DNA of 21,207 nt from Bacteroidales bacterium (GCA_900766975.1 CAAFXO010000008.1:1-21207), one strand, 5' to 3'. Positions 1 through 7,842 are shown, counted from the stretch's first letter. The notes: generated by a model not told the origin, from the sequence alone. Numbers and translations: made by a program.

Positions 1-2
1 AA

Positions 3-191
3 ATACTTAATCTCAACTGCCATTCATTGGTAGAAGCGCGGAAAACTTGTTTGACATCTCTATTGGAATTACTTCCCAAGCGCAGCAAGTCTGAGTGGAT
101 GACAACAATCGAAGAATGGCTTTCTTCGCCTATTTATCCGGCATTTATTGAGCTAAGGCTACAATACTTGCGAAAGTACTTACAACAATAG
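3..191 (+). CDS. C-terminal end of an unrecognised protein (truncated by window edge)
   Basis: An open frame runs from the left edge without a stop to TAG at 189-191, giving 62 residues that end in ELRLQYLRKYLQQ. The piece is rich in Leu, Lys, Arg and Glu and looks helical, with no motif I recognise. It is supported as coding because it is open from the edge and is followed 34 bases later by a strong hairpin terminator. The true start lies outside the window. I cannot assign a function; a chance open frame of this length remains possible. Confidence 0.45.
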   Translation: MLNLNCHSLVEARKTCLTSLLELLPKRSKSEWMTTIEEWLSSPIYPAFIELRLQYLRKYLQQ

Positions 192-225
192 CAGGGGGTG
201 AAGCGCTCTAAGACTATCTAAAAAT

Positions 226-267
226 AACAACTCGCGCAAAAATATTTGTGCGAGTTGTTGTTGTTTT
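226..267. terminator. Bidirectional intrinsic terminator
   Basis: Arms 226-240 and 245-259 form a 15-bp stem with a single G-T pair and an AATA loop. On the plus strand it is followed by a T-rich tract (GTTGTTTTA). On the minus strand it is followed by TTTT from the A-run at 221-224. It therefore fits both the plus-strand gene ending at 191 and the minus-strand gene ending at 277. Confidence 0.85.
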
Positions 268-276
268 AATCATAAC

Positions 277-822
277 TCAGGGTTGTGGGCGGGCGGTGCT
301 TTTTTGGGGTTTTACGGCTTTGGTGAATTTTATGTAGAATTTCTTGGGGGAGGCGTCGCGGTAGAACTCTTTTATGTGCTGGTCTTCGTTGGGACAACCT
401 ACCGATTGCTTTACGATCATGGCATTGGGATGGTAGAACCATACTTGCTTGATGTAGAAGTCGTTGCGGATGACATGGGGTGTGGGGTCATCGCCGATGG
501 TGTAGGTGAGGTAGTTGCCGAAGATGATCGGTGTGTTTTCTTTTTGATATTGGTAGGTGGGCTGCTCTTTGGGTTTGGGGTTGGTGAGCTGGCCACATTC
601 GTAGAAGTGATTGGGGCTGATGCAGTATTCGGCGACAACTTTCGTGGAGTGAGGTGGGATGGCGATGATCTGCTTTTCGGCGAACTCTATGGAAGATGAA
701 GTAGCAGCTGCTTCAGAAGCTTGGACGCCGGCGGAAGCGGATCCGGGGGCAATGGGAGTGCCGGAGAGGGTGGTCCATTCCCCTTGGGCGGAGAGAGAAC
801 GAGAGGCTGATGCCGACTTCAT
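277..822 (-). CDS. Hypothetical protein, probably secreted, possibly frameshifted at its N-terminus
   Basis: A 181-residue frame starting MKSASASRS. An N-terminal Ser/Ala-rich stretch is followed by a compact domain at about 45-165 rich in Tyr, Phe, Asn and Pro, with the look of a small beta-rich extracytoplasmic domain (for example FGNYLTYTIGDD). I recognise no family. No signal peptide is present in this frame, and the frame stays open about 40 codons upstream of the ATG with protein-like composition (ending RQRTYTASSSYM) but without an ATG. A good signal peptide lies in another frame at 911-819, see that entry. The most economical reading is one gene of about 210 codons interrupted by a one-base indel. 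The plus-strand open frame at 283-699 is very Gly-rich and is rejected as the shadow. A hairpin terminator follows the stop. Confidence 0.6.
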   Translation of the reverse strand: MKSASASRSLSAQGEWTTLSGTPIAPGSASAGVQASEAAATSSSIEFAEKQIIAIPPHSTKVVAEYCISPNHFYECGQLTNPKPKEQPTYQYQKENTPIIFGNYLTYTIGDDPTPHVIRNDFYIKQVWFYHPNAMIVKQSVGCPNEDQHIKEFYRDASPKKFYIKFTKAVKPQKSTARPQP

Positions 823-911
823 GTAGGATGAGGAAGCAGTGTAGGTGCGCTGTCTGTAGTAATCGAGAGACTCAGAGATGCAATCAGAGTCACGAGGAAG
901 GAATGTTTCAT
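819..911 (-). other. Signal-peptide-like short frame (30 aa) out of frame with the gene it precedes
   Basis: ATG at 911 opens a 30-residue frame beginning MKHSFLVTLIASLSLSITT: a short basic start followed by a hydrophobic core, as in Sec signal peptides. It ends at TGA 821-819, which overlaps the ATG (822-820) of the 181-residue frame. The downstream frame is open through the same DNA, so dropping or adding one base between about 850 and 890 would join signal peptide and mature domain. This could be a natural frameshift, a sequencing error, or a tiny leader peptide coupled through the overlap. I favour the frameshift. Confidence 0.5.
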
Positions 912-982
912 AACACGAAATAGGTTTTAAAGTTGTTAGTTAAAAAGATTGAATCGAAGCGAACGGGACAAGTAGGAGCCGA

Positions 983-1008
983 CCGTCGATATAGAGATAT
1001 ACCGGCGG
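983..1008. other. Imperfect inverted repeat between divergent genes
   Basis: Arms 983-992 (CCGTCGATAT) and 997-1008 (ATATACCGGCGG) pair with one G-T and a two-base bulge around an AGAG loop. It sits between the minus-strand gene start (911) and the recQ-like promoter box (1046). It could be an operator or a leader structure of the minus-strand transcript. It has no T-tract, so it is not a typical terminator. Confidence 0.3.
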
Positions 1009-1045
1009 GGATAGAAAGGTAAACAAAAAATTTGAAAAAAATTGT

Positions 1046-1053
1046 TATCTTTG
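1046..1053 (+). promoter_or_regulatory. Bacteroidota -7 box (TATCTTTG) for the recQ-like gene
   Basis: TATCTTTG fits TAnnTTTG exactly; no clear -33 TTTG is found at the usual spacing. Transcription would begin near 1060. This lies inside the longest open frame of the recQ-like gene (TTG at 1042), so translation must begin downstream of it. The flanking ATTGTTATCTTTGCA is almost the same as the box before the nucleotidyltransferase gene at 7835. Confidence 0.65.
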
Positions 1054-1104
1054 CAAAACTATGAAATTGTTGTTATAATCGGAAATGAGAAATATGAAAG
1101 GCTT

Positions 1105-3330
1105 ATGATAGATCGACAAGAGGCAGAAGTTAGGCTAAAGAAGATATTTGGTTATGACCAATTCTATGACGAACAGTGGAGAGCGATAGAGCGGATATTG
1201 CGTGGGGAGCGGATATTGATGATCGAGCGGACCGGGTTTGGGAAGTCTTTGTGTTATCAATTTCCTGCCACACAGTTTTCCGGAGTAACCGTAATCTTCT
1301 CGCCACTCATAGCATTGATGCGCGATCAGGTCAGGAGTTTGTGTAACAAAGGCATATCCGCAGCCTACATTAACTCGGAGCAGAGTCCGGAAGAGAAACA
1401 GAGTGTAATAGAGAAAGCCATAAACAATGAGTTGAAACTACTATATATAGCACCGGAGAGGCAAGACAATGATGAATGGATCGATGCAACCCGTAGGCTA
1501 AAATTGTCGATGATAGTAATAGACGAGGCACATACGATCTCTACATGGGGGCATGATTTCCGGCCATCATTTCGACGCATCATAAATTTGGTAAAATTAC
1601 TTCCACAGAACATGCCTATCCTCGCCGTAACAGCAACAGCGACAAAGAAAGTACAAGAAGATATAGAGATGCAAATAGGGGGTAGACTGACCACAATCCG
1701 AGGGAGTCTTGTAAGACCCAACTTTCGATTATATGTGATAAGAGTAAGTTCGGAAGATGAAAAAATGATTTGGTTGGCTTCGAATCTTCGAGCATTGGAG
1801 GGAACAGGATTGATATACACCGGCACACGTAGTGACACGGAGCTTTATGCGAAATGGCTACAATATTGTGGCATAGATGCAGTAGATTACAATGCAGGGT
1901 ATGATGCAGCGACTCGCCAACGAATCGAACTGGGTCTAATGTCAAACAGGTGGAAATGCGTGGTATCGACCAACGCACTTGGGATGGGCATAGACAAGCC
2001 CAACATAAGATTCATCATACACACCCAGATGCCGGCTTCTCCCATACACTATTATCAAGAAATAGGGAGAGCAGGACGAGATGGGCAACCGACAAATATA
2101 ATACTTTTCTATAACGAGACTAAAGTACGTGACAGTAATGTAGCCACAGACTATGTGTTGCCCTTATCCTTCATAGAAGGTTCACGTCCGGCGATCGGTA
2201 AATATCAGAAAGTCATCTCCCTCTTGCAAGAGAATCCACTATCAGAAAGAGATATCATAAAGATGGCGAATCTGAAGAGCAATCAAATAAGAGTTATAAA
2301 GGCAGATTTGATCGATCAAGGGATAATCAGAGAAGTCTCTTATGGCGATAAGACAAAGAAATTTGAACTTCAGTATAATGCTCCCGAACTCGATTCGGAC
2401 AAGTTTGAGAAATTGAGGGATGCTAAGCTTAAAGAACTTCATTCGATGGAAGAATATATCTACACCTCCATTCCACGGATGAAATATTTGTGCAATTATC
2501 TTGACAGCGACGAACAGACAGAATATAGCAATTGCGATAATACAACACTTGGCAAGATCAAGGTGAGTGTCACTCAAGATGATCAAGATCGATTGGAAAC
2601 CTTTAGGAGCACATATTTCCCCGAACTTGAAGTCAAGTCATGGACTACGCGGAAGGGGTCTTACCGAGTATGTTACACCTCGCCAGGCAAATTTTTGTTG
2701 GAAGAGATAACCAAAGATGAATCCGGAGATATAGTGGATCGAAAAAATACAGAATATACCATTGAGTCCGGAGCGATGGGATATAGTTGTGCCGATCGAT
2801 GCAAGATTGAAGAACTATTGGGCAAAGCATCTCGTCTGGTCGATGGATATGCAGCATCATATTATGGAGTATCAAATGTAGGGGCCGCTATCCATCGAAG
2901 CAAATATGACAATGGTGGAGACTTTCCGGATTTCCTTCTCAAGAAGATGCTCTCGCTGTATGGTAAGAAATATAAGGGAATAAAATTCGATCTTCTATTG
3001 TATGTACCACCGACTCAATCGGGAGATCTTGTTAAGAACTTTGCCATGAAATTTGCTCAATCGATTGGAGTTCCCATCAGTCATGGATTGGTAAAGACTC
3101 GTTCGACTCAGGAGCAAAAGATGTTTCAGAATGTATTTAGTAAACGCGAGAACATATCAGGGGCATTTGACATAGATAGCGACATAGTAAAAGATAAGAA
3201 TATTCTTCTTTTGGATGATATTTATGATAGTGGGGCTACAATAAAAGAAGTGGGAAACTTGTTAACTAAAAGAGGGGCAAGATGTATTGTGCCAATCGTA
3301 ATAGCAAAAACAATAGGAGGGACATTATGA
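1105..3330 (+). CDS. RecQ-family DNA helicase fused to a C-terminal phosphoribosyltransferase domain
   Basis: 741 residues from ATG 1105, chosen because the upstream in-frame TTG at 1042 overlaps the promoter box. The N-terminal half is a RecQ-type SF2 helicase: Walker A TGFGKS (43-48), DEAH (140-143), TATAT (176-180), motif VI QEIGRAGRDGQ (318-328). A winged-helix-like region follows at about 365-420. At 455-480, where RecQ normally carries four zinc-binding cysteines, only NCD is kept. The last 160 residues form a PRTase-like domain, with the PRPP-loop motif ILLLDDIYDSGAT at 700-712. The gene overlaps the DprA-like gene by ATGA, so they should be co-translated. Housekeeping RecQ has RQC/HRDC domains instead of a PRTase. 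The PRTase plus DprA-like context recalls ShosTA, so a defence or toxin role is inferred, not shown. Composition seems more AT-rich than the downstream clp genes. Confidence 0.9.
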   Translation: MIDRQEAEVRLKKIFGYDQFYDEQWRAIERILRGERILMIERTGFGKSLCYQFPATQFSGVTVIFSPLIALMRDQVRSLCNKGISAAYINSEQSPEEKQSVIEKAINNELKLLYIAPERQDNDEWIDATRRLKLSMIVIDEAHTISTWGHDFRPSFRRIINLVKLLPQNMPILAVTATATKKVQEDIEMQIGGRLTTIRGSLVRPNFRLYVIRVSSEDEKMIWLASNLRALEGTGLIYTGTRSDTELYAKWLQYCGIDAVDYNAGYDAATRQRIELGLMSNRWKCVVSTNALGMGIDKPNIRFIIHTQMPASPIHYYQEIGRAGRDGQPTNIILFYNETKVRDSNVATDYVLPLSFIEGSRPAIGKYQKVISLLQENPLSERDIIKMANLKSNQIRVIKADLIDQGIIREVSYGDKTKKFELQYNAPELDSDKFEKLRDAKLKELHSMEEYIYTSIPRMKYLCNYLDSDEQTEYSNCDNTTLGKIKVSVTQDDQDRLETFRSTYFPELEVKSWTTRKGSYRVCYTSPGKFLLEEITKDESGDIVDRKNTEYTIESGAMGYSCADRCKIEELLGKASRLVDGYAASYYGVSNVGAAIHRSKYDNGGDFPDFLLKKMLSLYGKKYKGIKFDLLLYVPPTQSGDLVKNFAMKFAQSIGVPISHGLVKTRSTQEQKMFQNVFSKRENISGAFDIDSDIVKDKNILLLDDIYDSGATIKEVGNLLTKRGARCIVPIVIAKTIGGTL
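3315..3320 (+). promoter_or_regulatory. Strong Shine-Dalgarno AGGAGG deciding the DprA-like start
   Basis: A perfect AGGAGG lies six bases before ATG 3327, inside the end of the helicase gene. Such strong sites are uncommon in Bacteroidota. It selects 3327 over the in-frame upstream ATG at 3282 and suggests the second protein is made at a high ratio to the first. Confidence 0.75.
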
Positions 3331-4460
3331 AGAAATCGGAATTAACATATTGGGTAGCGTTTGGGATGATCCCGGAGATCTGGACCAAACGCAAGAATGA
3401 GATCTATGCTATATGCTTTCAGCATGAACCTGTCATCTCTGTCGTTGAGTTCTTTGAAGATTCTAAAAATTGGGATATCGTTAACCTCAGCGATAGGGAA
3501 CGAGAGTTGATGGAAGAAGCCCGTAATCAATTACCGAACTGCTCCTTTATGGTAGAAGAGTTGACAGCACAAGGCTATGACATAATACCGATAACATCGT
3601 CAGAATATCCTCGACAACTCAAAGTGAATCTCAAGTATAATGCACCGATAGTTATTTATACAAAGGGGAATAAGGGGCTTCTACAGGAGCAGTCCATAGC
3701 TATCGTCGGGTCGAGAAATGCAGACAAGAAGTCACTACAATTCACTGACAATATATCGAGGAAATCGACCGGAGCGGGCAGGGTTATAGTAAGTGGATTT
3801 GCCAAGGGAGTGGATCGTCAGGCATTGGATTCGGCTATCGAATCAGGTGGTAAAAGCATTATCGTATTGCCTCAAGGCATCACGACATTTGGAGCAGGCT
3901 TCAAGCAATACTATCGGCAGATCATAGAAGGGAAAGTGCTTGTAATGAGCACATTCGCACCTCGAGCGCCCTGGACGGTCGAGTTTGCAATGGCTCGCAA
4001 TCCTATCATCTACGGCATGGCATCGGAGATCTATGTAGCACAAAGTGATGACAAAGGGGGCACATGGGCAGGCGTAACTGACGGATTAAGGAAGAATCGC
4101 ACGATATATGTGAGATATCCGGAGAAGAGTGAGAAGAATGCCAATATGCTACTTATCCAAAAAGGAGCAACTGCTGTTGACATCGAAGGAAACATATTGG
4201 CGTTAGATCCTGAAGAGTGCAAGACTCCGGAGCAGAGAGCCAAAGAGAAGATGGATAGCGAGATTATCTCTATTTTGAAGAGGCACAATATGATGGCGGT
4301 CAAGGAGCTGTTGGAGCTTCTTGACACGACCTGGAAAGAGGATAAGATGAAGCGATATCTTGAAAATATGGAACAAGTAGAAAAGACAAAAATAAAGAAT
4401 CGCGTTTACTATCGAATGAAGGGTAAAATTGAGGAGAGTCTTTTTGGGGACAGTTTATAG
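3327..4460 (+). CDS. DprA/Smf-like (SLOG-fold) protein, partner of the RecQ-PRTase
   Basis: 377 residues. The central Rossmann-like DprA domain spans about 85-290: SSEYPRQL (91-98), AIVGSR (125-130), VSGFAKGVDRQALDSA (155-170, the DprA SGxAxGID-type motif), IIVLPQGI (178-185), MSTFAP (207-212), ARNPIIYGMA (223-232). The first 80 residues resemble the variable N-terminal region of DprA, and the last 70 look like a small winged helix. True DprA loads RecA onto incoming single-stranded DNA. Here the gene overlaps a RecQ-PRTase by four bases and has its own AGGAGG, so a dedicated partner role is more likely than general competence. In ShosTA the DprA-like member is the antitoxin, and the same may hold here. 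The family call is firm; the function is inferred from context. Confidence 0.88.
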   Translation: MKKSELTYWVAFGMIPEIWTKRKNEIYAICFQHEPVISVVEFFEDSKNWDIVNLSDRERELMEEARNQLPNCSFMVEELTAQGYDIIPITSSEYPRQLKVNLKYNAPIVIYTKGNKGLLQEQSIAIVGSRNADKKSLQFTDNISRKSTGAGRVIVSGFAKGVDRQALDSAIESGGKSIIVLPQGITTFGAGFKQYYRQIIEGKVLVMSTFAPRAPWTVEFAMARNPIIYGMASEIYVAQSDDKGGTWAGVTDGLRKNRTIYVRYPEKSEKNANMLLIQKGATAVDIEGNILALDPEECKTPEQRAKEKMDSEIISILKRHNMMAVKELLELLDTTWKEDKMKRYLENMEQVEKTKIKNRVYYRMKGKIEESLFGDSL

Positions 4461-4490
4461 GATTTAGAGCGTACTTTTAGCAGGAATAAT

Positions 4491-4799
4491 ATGTCACAGA
4501 CAGATAGTAATGTTAGGGAGCGTCAGAGGATTAATATACGTGAGCCGCGACGCTATAGAGTGTTTATGCACAATGATGACTTCACGACGATGGATTTTGT
4601 GGTGATGGTGCTTGTAACGGTGTTTTATAAGAGTGATGAGGAGGCAGAGGCTATCATGCTACAGATCCATCATGGCGACAAGGCCGAGGTGGGAATCTAC
4701 TCCTACGATATGGCACGCACGAAGGTGGCGAAGGCCACCGGTATGGCTCGCGAGGAGGGCTATCCACTGCGTCTGAGCATCGCGCCGGAAGATGAGTAA
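4491..4799 (+). CDS. clpS: ATP-dependent Clp protease adaptor ClpS
   Basis: 102 residues, the usual ClpS size. A short flexible N-terminal arm (1-20) is followed by the core: YRVFMHNDDFTTMDFV at 22-37 holds the N-degron pocket residues Asn28, Asp29 and Asp30 and the gate Met34. IHHGDKAEVGIY (59-70) and ARTKVAKATG (75-84) match the rest of the family. ClpS binds proteins with Leu, Phe, Tyr or Trp at the N-terminus and hands them to ClpA. AGGA lies about six bases before the ATG. clpA follows after 93 bases on the same strand. Only 30 bases separate it from the DprA-like gene, with no convincing promoter in the gap. Confidence 0.95.
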   Translation: MSQTDSNVRERQRINIREPRRYRVFMHNDDFTTMDFVVMVLVTVFYKSDEEAEAIMLQIHHGDKAEVGIYSYDMARTKVAKATGMAREEGYPLRLSIAPEDE

Positions 4800-4892
4800 T
4801 GTTCACACCACTACCCTACATCCGACCACTACTACCCCACCAAAAGAATTTTTAAGGAACGCACATTTCTAAATTATAACAGAAACGACGAT

Positions 4893-7103
4893 ATGACCAA
4901 TATACCCCAAACGGAAAGATCAATCAAGGTGCTCAATCAGGCCTTGGAGTATTGCAAAGGATTCCGGCATGAGTTTATCACGCCGGAGCATGTGCTTATG
5001 GCTCTGGCAGAGGAAGCCAACTTCGCCTATACTCTCTTGAATTACTATTCGCCGAATAAGATAAAACTCGAAGCCATGATGTATCTAAAGGCGCAAGATC
5101 GAATGCCGGAAGAAATAGCGGAGAAGAATGTCTATCTACCGTCGTCACAGATGCAGGAGGTGCTCCAGAATGCCTTGGCGCAGATATCGAACAGCAGCGC
5201 TGATGCTATCGACATAACTCACTTGGTGCAAGGGATATTAGAGCTTACCGACTCCCAGGCATGCTTCATCTTGAAGAGTGGTCTTGATGGCAGAGAGACG
5301 GAGTTTATGAGCGACTTGATAAGTAATTGCGAGTCGAGCGATTATTATGAAGATCCCTTTGGGGAGCCGATGGAGGAAGCATGGCGGAATTTTGTGACCT
5401 GTATGAACGATCACTATCAGGAGCAGAATCCGCTGATCGGGCGAGAGTCGGAATTGCGGCAGACGATACAGGTGTTGTGTCGATGCGACAAGAACAATCC
5501 TCTCCACATCGGGGAGGCGGGCGTCGGCAAGACGGCCTTGATATGGGGGTTGGCAGGTATGATCGAAGCGGGGAAAGTTCCGGCTCGCTTGAAGGGAAGT
5601 CGGATCTATCAGATAGATGTGGGAACCCTCTTGGCGGGCACCCAATATCGCGGTGACTTCGAGAATCGCATCAAGCAGATCATGGATGGTATCAGCGCCG
5701 AGAGTGACAACAATATCGTCTATATCGACGAGATCCACACCTTAGTGGGCACCGGCACGACGGGAGAAAGTGCAATGGATGCCACCAATATGCTGAAATC
5801 ATATTTGGAGGCGGGGAAGATACGATTTATCGGATCGACGACCTACGAAGAGTATAATCGGCATTTTGCTCGTTCCAAGGGTTTTGTAAGGCGTTTCAAG
5901 CAGATCGACATTCCGGAACCGACGGTCGAAGAGAGCAAGCATATCTTGGAGCAACTGCGGCCGCGCTATGAGGAGTATCATGGTGTGAAATATGATGCTT
6001 CGGCGATCGCATACGCCGTCGAGGGGAGCGCCAAGCACATCACCGACCGGCATCTGCCTGATAAGGCGATCGACCTGCTCGACGAGGCGGGTGCGGCGAT
6101 GGAGATAAGTGGTGAAAAGCGCGTCATCGGCAAGCGCGAGATCGCGGAAGTCTTGTCGAAGACCTGCAAGGTAGATGCTCTGAGCGAGGAGGAAGAGGAT
6201 GATTATCATAAATTGCAGAGCTTGGAGAGTCGGATGCTATCGAGCGTCTATGGTCAGGATGAGGCGATCCGGCAGGTGGTGGAGTCGGTGCAGATGTCGC
6301 GCGCCGGACTATTGGATGATAATAAGCCGCTTGCCTCGCTGCTTTTCGTCGGCCCGACGGGTGTCGGCAAGACCGAAGTGGCACGAGTGTTGGCACGCGA
6401 GCTTGGCATCGAGTTGGTGAGATTCGACATGAGTGAATATATGGAGAAGCATGCCGTGGCGAAACTTATCGGCACGCCGGCGGGATATGTGGGCTATGAT
6501 GATGGGGGTCTGCTGACTGATGCCATACGGAAGAGTCCGAATTGCGTGTTGCTACTCGACGAGATCGAGAAGGCACATGAGCAGATCTACGATATACTCT
6601 TGCAAGTGATGGACTATGCACGCCTCACAGACAATAAGGGGAGGAAGGCAGATTTCCGCAATGTAGTGGTAATCATGACCTCGAATGCGGGGGCTCAATA
6701 TGCTTCGCAAGCCTCGATCGGCTTCAATGGCAAGGCAAGTCGCGGCGAGGCAATGATGCGTCAGGTGAAGAAGACGTTCAAGCCGGAGTTCTTGAATCGC
6801 TTGTCGGGCACTGTAGTGTTCCATGATATGGATATGGCGATGGCTACAATGATTCTGAAGAAGAAACTTCGGGAGTTGGAAGGGAAACTTTCGGCGCGCC
6901 GGGTATCGATGGAGCTTGACGAAGCTGCATTCGCCTATCTGCTCAAGGAGGGATTTACGGCGGAATATGGCGCACGAGAGATGGATCGAGTCATCTCACA
7001 AAGGCTCAAGCCGCTGCTGATGAAAGAGATATTATTTGGTCGACTCCGGAATGGAGGAACGATAAAAGTGGAGATGCGCGATGGCAGTTTGGTTGTTGGA
7101 TGA
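4893..7103 (+). CDS. clpA: ATP-dependent Clp protease ATP-binding subunit ClpA
   Basis: 736 residues, close to E. coli ClpA. The N-domain (about 1-150) is the ClpS docking site. AAA+ module 1 has Walker A GEAGVGKT (207-214), Walker B IVYIDE (275-280) and TYEEYNRHFARSKGFVRRF (317-335) with the arginine finger region. AAA+ module 2 has Walker A GPTGVGKT (487-494) and Walker B LLLDE (553-557). IGF at 609-611 sits where the ClpP-docking IGL/IGF loop belongs. No ClpB-type long coiled-coil middle domain is present, and no zinc motif, which separates it from ClpB and ClpC. It unfolds substrates and threads them into ClpP in the cytoplasm; clpP is not in the window. It overlaps aat by 23 bases, implying translational coupling. 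Confidence 0.95.
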   Translation: MTNIPQTERSIKVLNQALEYCKGFRHEFITPEHVLMALAEEANFAYTLLNYYSPNKIKLEAMMYLKAQDRMPEEIAEKNVYLPSSQMQEVLQNALAQISNSSADAIDITHLVQGILELTDSQACFILKSGLDGRETEFMSDLISNCESSDYYEDPFGEPMEEAWRNFVTCMNDHYQEQNPLIGRESELRQTIQVLCRCDKNNPLHIGEAGVGKTALIWGLAGMIEAGKVPARLKGSRIYQIDVGTLLAGTQYRGDFENRIKQIMDGISAESDNNIVYIDEIHTLVGTGTTGESAMDATNMLKSYLEAGKIRFIGSTTYEEYNRHFARSKGFVRRFKQIDIPEPTVEESKHILEQLRPRYEEYHGVKYDASAIAYAVEGSAKHITDRHLPDKAIDLLDEAGAAMEISGEKRVIGKREIAEVLSKTCKVDALSEEEEDDYHKLQSLESRMLSSVYGQDEAIRQVVESVQMSRAGLLDDNKPLASLLFVGPTGVGKTEVARVLARELGIELVRFDMSEYMEKHAVAKLIGTPAGYVGYDDGGLLTDAIRKSPNCVLLLDEIEKAHEQIYDILLQVMDYARLTDNKGRKADFRNVVVIMTSNAGAQYASQASIGFNGKASRGEAMMRQVKKTFKPEFLNRLSGTVVFHDMDMAMATMILKKKLRELEGKLSARRVSMELDEAAFAYLLKEGFTAEYGAREMDRVISQRLKPLLMKEILFGRLRNGGTIKVEMRDGSLVVG

Positions 7104-7770
7104 GGATGCGATATGGTTTCCCAATCCCTTCTTCGGAGAAGAAAGCGGATTGGTGGCAATGGGAGGGGACTTGTCTGCCGAGCGTCTTATCGTGGCATAC
7201 GAGCATGGTTTCTTTCCTTGGTTTGCGTATGAGATAGATGGCGAGAAGCAGTCTATCAAGTGGTATTGTCCGTTAGAACGGTTTGTGATTTTTCCGAAAG
7301 AGATCCATATCAGTCACTCGATGCGACAGCTGATGAAGAGTAATAAGTATGAGGTTACGTTCGGCAAGGACTTCGAGGGGGTGATCCGTGGGTGTTCGGA
7401 GGTGAATGGGAGGAATCAGGAGTATGGGGCATGGCTTGGAGAGGATATGATCGAGGCATACCAACAGCTTTATGATATGAAGCGGGCTATGAGTGTAGAG
7501 GTATGGGAGCGGGATCCGGATGCTGAAGGAGGTCGGCGACTGGTCGGGGGATTGTATGGAGTGATGTCGGGGAGGGTGTTTTGTGGGGAGAGTATGTTTT
7601 CGCTTGTGCCGAATGCTTCGAAATTGGCGTTGATCAAGTTGGCGGAGACCATGTCACGAGTAGATGGGAGTCTGATAGACTGTCAGTTTGAGACACCCCA
7701 TTTGCTATCGATGGGAGGTCGCCACATCAGCTACGAAGTCTACCTCTGCCACCTACACGACAAGCACTAA
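7081..7770 (+). CDS. aat: Leucyl/phenylalanyl-tRNA--protein transferase
   Basis: 229 residues. Aat transfers Leu or Phe from charged tRNA to the N-terminus of proteins that begin with Arg or Lys, creating an N-degron. Visible family motifs are FPNP (13-16), GLVAMGGDLSAERLIVAYEHG (23-43) leading to FFPW (44-47), MSVEVW (137-142), GGLYGVMSGRVFCGESMFS (156-174) followed by NASKLAL (178-184), and IDCQ (199-202) with TPHLLSMGGRHIS (205-217). The start overlaps the end of clpA by 23 bases. With clpS and clpA this makes a one-operon pathway: Aat marks, ClpS recognises, ClpA unfolds. No clear terminator follows. Confidence 0.95.
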   Translation: MAVWLLDEDAIWFPNPFFGEESGLVAMGGDLSAERLIVAYEHGFFPWFAYEIDGEKQSIKWYCPLERFVIFPKEIHISHSMRQLMKSNKYEVTFGKDFEGVIRGCSEVNGRNQEYGAWLGEDMIEAYQQLYDMKRAMSVEVWERDPDAEGGRRLVGGLYGVMSGRVFCGESMFSLVPNASKLALIKLAETMSRVDGSLIDCQFETPHLLSMGGRHISYEVYLCHLHDKH

Positions 7771-7834
7771 AGACTAACCGCTTCGCTGCAATATAATAAT
7801 CTTTGGAAATATTTAATGTATAAAAAAATATTGT

Positions 7835-7842
7835 TATATTTG
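7835..7842 (+). promoter_or_regulatory. Bacteroidota -7 box (TATATTTG) for the nucleotidyltransferase/HEPN pair
   Basis: TATATTTG fits TAnnTTTG, and the surrounding ATTGTTATATTTGCA resembles the box before the recQ-like gene. No good -33 element at normal spacing. Transcription would begin near 7849, leaving a leader of about 15 bases to ATG 7864. It lies inside the longest open frame (ATG 7816), ruling that start out. Confidence 0.6.

Noticed and set aside
283..699. Plus-strand open frame of 138 codons
   Set aside because: Very Gly-rich, low-complexity translation, antisense to a more protein-like frame that ends just before a matching terminator.
1042..1104. TTG start at 1042 for the recQ-like gene
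   Set aside because: The TATCTTTG promoter box lies inside it, so it would precede the transcript start. ATG 1105 begins just before the first helicase residues.
3282..3326. Upstream in-frame ATG for the DprA-like gene
   Set aside because: No ribosome-binding site, and the added 15 residues are the translation of DNA already coding for the helicase C-terminus. AGGAGG points to 3327.
4472..4479. TACTTTTA as a -7 box for clpS
   Set aside because: One base off consensus, no -33 at proper spacing, and it would leave almost no leader before the ATG.
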